Source: Natronomonas aquatica
GTDB taxonomy: Archaea; Halobacteriota; Halobacteria; Halobacteriales; Haloarculaceae
Length of the DNA: 64,000 nt
Direction: 5' to 3'
Assembly: GCF_024449025.1 (NCBI RefSeq)
Contig: NZ_JAHLKM010000002.1
Coordinates: forward strand, 186,001 to 250,000
The translations under genes were made by a program, and so were the position numbers. Positions 60,651-64,000 of this stretch are shown piece by piece. Below the pieces are notes generated by a model that worked only from the letters and a program-made list of their open reading frames with translations, did no database searches and was not told where the DNA came from. The number at the start of each line of letters is the position of its first letter. Within the stretch, counting starts at the first letter, position 1.

Positions 60651-61925
60651 TCAGACGGCGGCCGGGCGCTCGTTTCGGACCTCGATCGGCTCGCCGAAAC
60701 AGTACATCGCCTCGTGGGCCGTGATCTCGACCTCGAGGGTGTCGCCGGTCTCGATCCCCCGTTCGGTCGCGTCGGTGACGATTACCTGCCGGTAGGCCCC
60801 GTCGCGGCACTTCACCGAGTCGCCGGTCCCGTCCTCGACGACGAGGATCTCGTGTGTCTCGCCGACCATCGAGGCGTGGACGTCGGTACAGATCTCGCGT
60901 TTCAGTTCCGACATCGCCTTCGAGCGCTCCTTTTTGATCGTTCCCCCGAGACCCTTCATCTCGGCCGCGTCGGTGCCCGGCCGCTTCGAAAACCGGGTGA
61001 CGTTGATCTTCTCGGGGCGGACGCGTTCGAGCAGGTCCATCGATCGCTCGTGGTCGGCCTCGGTCTCGGTCGGGAAGCCGACGATGAAGTCCGTCGAGAG
61101 CGTCCAGTGATCCAGCCTGTCCTCGAAGGCGTCGACGACCGCCTCGAACTTCCCGACGCGGTGCTGGCGGCGCATCGCCTCGAGGACGTCGTCCGATCCG
61201 GACTGGACCGGCAGGTGGATGAAGTTGTACAGCTTTTCGTTCGCCGCGAAGACCTCGGCCAGCTCCTCGTGGATGCCGTGGGCGCCGCCGGGGTTGGCCA
61301 TCCCGAGCCGGACGCGAAACTCGCCGTCGATGTCGCAGATCCGATCGAGGAGTTCGGGGAGTTTGCGCTCGCCCGTATCCCACCCGTAGACGCCGGTGTC
61401 CTGGCCGGTGATCCGGAGTTCCTTCGCGCCGGCGTGAACCAGCGCACGCGCCTTCTCGACGTTTTCCTCGATCGGCGGCGAATCGACACGCCCGGTGGCG
61501 AACTTCGTGATGCAGTACGAGCAGTTGCTCATACAGCCCCGGGCGATCGGGAGAATCCCGACGACGCCGTCGAGCACCGGTTCGGCGTCGGGCGTCGTCG
61601 TCGGGCACTCCCCGTTCGTGACCGCCGCCGGGACGTCCTCCCAGTGGAGGACTTGCGCATCGAGGTCCTCGAACTGCTCGCCCTGGGCCAGCGCCATACA
61701 CCCCGTGACGATGAGATCGGCGGTCTCAGCCGCCAGTTCCTCGGCGCGCCGCAGCATGTTCCGTTCGGTCTTCTCGACTACCGTACACGTGTTGAGAATA
61801 GCCACGTCGGCCTCGTCGGCCCCGTCGACCCGGTAGTGGCCCGCGTCGCGGAGCTTCCGCTCGATCTGCCGGCTCTCGCCCCGGTTGGACGTACAGCCGT
61901 ACGTCTCGATGTGGTAGGTGGCCAT
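60651..61925 (-). CDS. tRNA methylthiotransferase (MtaB/e-MtaB type)
   Basis: A 424-residue radical-SAM enzyme that makes the ms2t6A modification at A37 of ANN-decoding tRNAs. N-terminal UPF0004 domain has YGCTSNRGE and cluster Cys (including CTVVEKTE and CMAL). The radical SAM triad is CMSNCSYC. The C-terminal TRAM domain ends with the FGEPIEVRNERPAAV. Start ATG 61925. Single gene, 75 bp upstream of pssD start. Confidence 0.93.
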   Translation of the reverse strand: MATYHIETYGCTSNRGESRQIERKLRDAGHYRVDGADEADVAILNTCTVVEKTERNMLRRAEELAAETADLIVTGCMALAQGEQFEDLDAQVLHWEDVPAAVTNGECPTTTPDAEPVLDGVVGILPIARGCMSNCSYCITKFATGRVDSPPIEENVEKARALVHAGAKELRITGQDTGVYGWDTGERKLPELLDRICDIDGEFRVRLGMANPGGAHGIHEELAEVFAANEKLYNFIHLPVQSGSDDVLEAMRRQHRVGKFEAVVDAFEDRLDHWTLSTDFIVGFPTETEADHERSMDLLERVRPEKINVTRFSKRPGTDAAEMKGLGGTIKKERSKAMSELKREICTDVHASMVGETHEILVVEDGTGDSVKCRDGAYRQVIVTDATERGIETGDTLEVEITAHEAMYCFGEPIEVRNERPAAV

Positions 61926-62000
61926 CGACTACCCTCGCTATGGCGCCGTCGATCAAAAGGGCGGCGTTTTGACCTCCCCCGAAACCGGTTCGGTCGTCGC

Positions 62001-63179
62001 CTACCAGGCTTCCTCGAGGACTGCCTCGAGTTCCCCGGCGGTCGGCTCCAGCGCAGCGGGCGCCTGCGGCATCATCCAATCGTTCATCGTGAACTCCGCG
62101 AGAGCGGGGATATCTGCCCGGTCGGCCCCCTCGAGGTCGCCGGCGTTGCGGGGGACGTCGAGGGCGTCCCTGACCCGTGTGAGTTCGGCGACGACCGCGT
62201 CGGTCGGATCCCCGTCGGTGCCGACCCCGAACGCCGCCGCGAGCTTCCAGCGAACCGCCGGCACCTCCCGGAGGACGTACCGGAGGACGTGCGGCGCCAT
62301 CACCGCGTGGACGTCCCCCTGCTGGACGGGGTAGCGGCGCGCGAAGGCGTGGCCGAACGCGTGGATGATCGACGCCCGCCGCTCGTACTGGACGAGCAGG
62401 ATGCCCGCGACCGCCCGATCGAGGGCCGCCGGGTCGGCTTCCGACAGTCGCGGCAGCGACGTCCGGAGGAACTCCAGTCCGTGGATCGACGCCGCGTCGC
62501 TGAACGGATGGCCGTCGCGGGCATAGAGGTTCTCGATCCCCTTGTCGAAGCCGTTCATGGCCGATCCCGCCAGCGCGCTCCGTGGCGACGTCGCGAAGGC
62601 CTCGGGGTCGGCGACGTCCGCGATCGGCATCGACTCGCCGCTGACCGTGATCGGCTGGCCGTTCGGGGATTCCTCGGCCGAAAGCACGACGAGCGAGCCG
62701 CCGGCGGAGACGTCGGCGCCGGCGAAGGTCGTCGGGACGACGACCGTCGGGATCGGCGGTTCGGCGGCCTCGAGCCCCGAGATGGTTCCCTCGCGGGCGG
62801 CCGCCTCGAGGTCGGCCCGCGTCCGTCCGTCGGCCGCGAGGACGCTCGCCTGACGGGCGATATCGAGGCTGCTGCCCCCGCCGACGCCGACGAGGACGTC
62901 CGCCTCGAGTCCCCGGATTCGATCGACCACGTCGCAGGCCGTCCCGAGGCGTTTCGCGGGGGTCGTCTCGTCGAAGACGCCCGCGAGACGGTCGCCGAGC
63001 CCCTCGGTTATCGGATCCATCAGCGCCTCGTTGGCGCCGACGTTCGAGCCACAGACGACGAGGGCACGCTCGAGGCCGTGCGCTTCGAGTATTTCGCCGA
63101 GGTCTCCGATACGGCCGCGGCCGTACAGGATATCACACCCGCGGTACGAAAACGAGAACGCGTCCGGATTTCGGGACAT
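62001..63179 (-). CDS. iron-containing alcohol dehydrogenase-like protein
   Basis: A 392-residue enzyme of the iron-type alcohol/glycerol dehydrogenase fold. NAD-binding GVGGGSSLDIARQ and metal ligands are visible: Asp in NGFDKGIE and His in IIHAFGHAFARR. The substrate is not readable; a role for sn-glycerol-1-phosphate dehydrogenase is unlikely as the signature differs. I chose ATG 63179 (MSRNPDAFSFSY), with TATATAT (63210-63204) 25-31 bp upstream. Same strand as the tRNA methylthiotransferase, 75 bp apart. Confidence 0.88.
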   Translation of the reverse strand: MSRNPDAFSFSYRGCDILYGRGRIGDLGEILEAHGLERALVVCGSNVGANEALMDPITEGLGDRLAGVFDETTPAKRLGTACDVVDRIRGLEADVLVGVGGGSSLDIARQASVLAADGRTRADLEAAAREGTISGLEAAEPPIPTVVVPTTFAGADVSAGGSLVVLSAEESPNGQPITVSGESMPIADVADPEAFATSPRSALAGSAMNGFDKGIENLYARDGHPFSDAASIHGLEFLRTSLPRLSEADPAALDRAVAGILLVQYERRASIIHAFGHAFARRYPVQQGDVHAVMAPHVLRYVLREVPAVRWKLAAAFGVGTDGDPTDAVVAELTRVRDALDVPRNAGDLEGADRADIPALAEFTMNDWMMPQAPAALEPTAGELEAVLEEAW

Positions 63180-63203
63180 ACCTCGCGTGTGAGGGGCGGT
63201 ACC

Positions 63204-63210
63204 TATATAT
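63204..63210 (-). promoter_or_regulatory. TATA box of the iron-type alcohol dehydrogenase gene
   Basis: TATATAT lies 25-31 bp before the ATG at 63179, as for a leaderless transcript. Confidence 0.6.
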
Positions 63211-63300
63211 TCGCGGGGCGGTCGCGGCCGCCGTTCCGACCGGCCGTCCGGGAGCCGGATCGGGAGGCGACCCCATAAGTCGACTCTCGAGACCCTGGCC

Positions 63301-63684
63301 TCAGGTACCGTCGTACGTCGCGATCTCGACGAGGTTGTCGTCGGGATCCCGGAGATACACCGACGTGATCGGGCCGACGGCGCCGGTCTGACCGGTCGGC
63401 CCCTCGAGGATCTCGACACCACGATCGCGGAGGCGCTCTTCGACGGCCTCGATCGGTGTCTCTGTCATCAGACAGAAGTCGCCGCCGCCGACCGTCGGCT
63501 CGCCGGCGACGAGATCGATGTCGTTGTCGACCGGGTGGAGGTTGATCTTCTGGTCGCCGAACCGGATCGCCGTCCGGCCGTCGCCGAACGTCACGATCTC
63601 GGCGCCCAGTTCTTCGTAGAACGCACACGTCGTCTCGACGTCTTCGACGGTAAGGACGAAGTGGTCGATGCCGGTGAACTCCAT
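63301..63684 (-). CDS. VOC-fold (glyoxalase-like) protein
   Basis: A 127-residue two-module VOC protein. Metal-ligand positions are His8 (GIDHFVL), the His in INLHPV, and Glu in LVEIATYDG. It resembles small glyoxalase/fosfomycin-resistance or virulence-type proteins. I chose ATG 63684 (MEFTGIDHF), as the longer frame is Arg-rich and unlikely. Divergent from purC, 138 bp apart. The catalytic role is not known. Confidence 0.88.
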   Translation of the reverse strand: MEFTGIDHFVLTVEDVETTCAFYEELGAEIVTFGDGRTAIRFGDQKINLHPVDNDIDLVAGEPTVGGGDFCLMTETPIEAVEERLRDRGVEILEGPTGQTGAVGPITSVYLRDPDDNLVEIATYDGT

Positions 63685-63822
63685 GGCTTCCGTTCGGCGT
63701 GTCGCTACAAAACCTCCCGGGCGAACGCGTCGGTCCGGCCGCTTTCGGAGGGCTGAGCCGGGTCGACGGCACGGTAGCCACGATAGAAACGCCTTTCCGG
63801 CCACACGGATTCAACGTCGATA

Positions 63823-64000
63823 ATGACCAGCGTCAAGCAGTTCCGGGTCGAGGAACCGGCGACCGCCGACGACCTCGGAACGGGTGCGTTCGTCTTCACC
63901 GACGATTACTCGGTGTTCGACTGGGGGAAGATGCCCGACGCCATCCCGAACAAGGGCGCATCGCTGTGTGCGATGGGGGCGGCCAACTTCGAGGCGCTCG
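63823..64000 (+). CDS. purC: SAICAR synthetase, 3' end missing
   Basis: The first 59 codons of a gene that continues past the window. [21 protein letters not shown] and [20 protein letters not shown] match the haloarchaeal phosphoribosylaminoimidazole-succinocarboxamide synthase. It adds aspartate to CAIR in purine synthesis. With guaB, folD and glyA the window contains several purine and one-carbon genes. Confidence 0.87.
   Translation, partial: MTSVKQFRVEEPATADDLGTGAFVFTDDYSVFDWGKMPDAIPNKGASLCAMGAANFEAL

Noticed and set aside
60630..63278. 882-codon open frame on the plus strand
   Set aside because: It is the antisense of the tRNA methylthiotransferase and alcohol dehydrogenase genes. In a high-G+C genome the reverse frame is often free of stops. 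Its sequence is Arg/Asp/Gly-rich with no family pattern.
1..64000. Mobile elements, CRISPR arrays, defence islands, origin of replication
   Set aside because: No transposase, integrase, terminal repeats, repeat-spacer units, Cas or restriction genes, and no Orc1/Cdc6 gene or origin-like repeats were seen.

Overview
The window is a G+C-rich stretch of a halophilic archaeon (class Halobacteria). The evidence is the acidic protein composition, TATA boxes placed about 25-31 bp before start codons (leaderless transcripts), a box C/D guide RNA inside a tRNA-Trp intron, CDC48, PriS, Gins51, Lhr, dodecin, archaetidylserine decarboxylase and many small zinc-ribbon proteins of haloarchaeal type. I cannot name the genus. 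There is no insertion sequence, integrase, CRISPR array or rRNA. This looks like core chromosome with an occasional lineage-specific gene.

Layout. 1-11 kb: a winged-helix protein cut by the left edge, tpiA, a PQQ-repeat lipoprotein, a His-rich lipoprotein, an SDR enzyme without the usual YxxxK, an enolase-superfamily enzyme, tRNA-Trp, small conserved proteins, guaB, an AhpD-like protein and AlaX. 11-13.2 kb: a membrane-anchored protein made of about 33 V-x-x-x tetrads, an AspA/AstE-like enzyme and UPF0179. 13.2-20.1 kb: a fatty-acid/acyl-CoA island (OB-fold partner, thiolase, acyl-CoA ligase, enoyl-CoA hydratase, acyl-CoA dehydrogenase) beside a PadR regulator. 20.1-20.5 kb: a gene-free stretch with three perfect stem-loops, a candidate structured RNA. 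20.5-26.5 kb: NUDIX, folD, CoA-disulfide-reductase-like enzyme, DoxX and glyA (folate/one-carbon and redox). 26.6-30.8 kb: tbsP, a YcaO cyclodehydratase fused to a ThiF-like N-terminal domain and preceded by a 17-codon leaderless upstream ORF, MscS and Usp. 30.8-39.1 kb: a cytosolic 5'-nucleotidase-like enzyme, a class V aminotransferase, a DICT protein, Lhr helicase and an eIF2B-like protein.

39.2-64 kb: cdc48 with a small Hsp20-like partner behind a palindromic promoter, an alpha/beta hydrolase, a lone receiver protein, priS-gins51, a GNAT enzyme, archease, tRNA-Glu, GHMP shikimate kinase, a methyltransferase, a DsbA-like lipoprotein, the three-gene pnt transhydrogenase operon, a CBS-less GuaB paralogue, aroC, dodecin, an MFS transporter, a second CDC48, DUF5796-type proteins, pssD, a tRNA methylthiotransferase, an iron-type alcohol dehydrogenase, a VOC protein, and the start of purC at the right edge.

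The items most worth a second look are the YcaO locus with its coupled upstream peptide, the unannotated three-hairpin element at 20.31-20.45 kb, the V-x-x-x protein, the coordinated C/D-box change in the tRNA-Trp intron, and the palindrome at the cdc48 operon start. Family names are from memory of sequence patterns; no database search was run.
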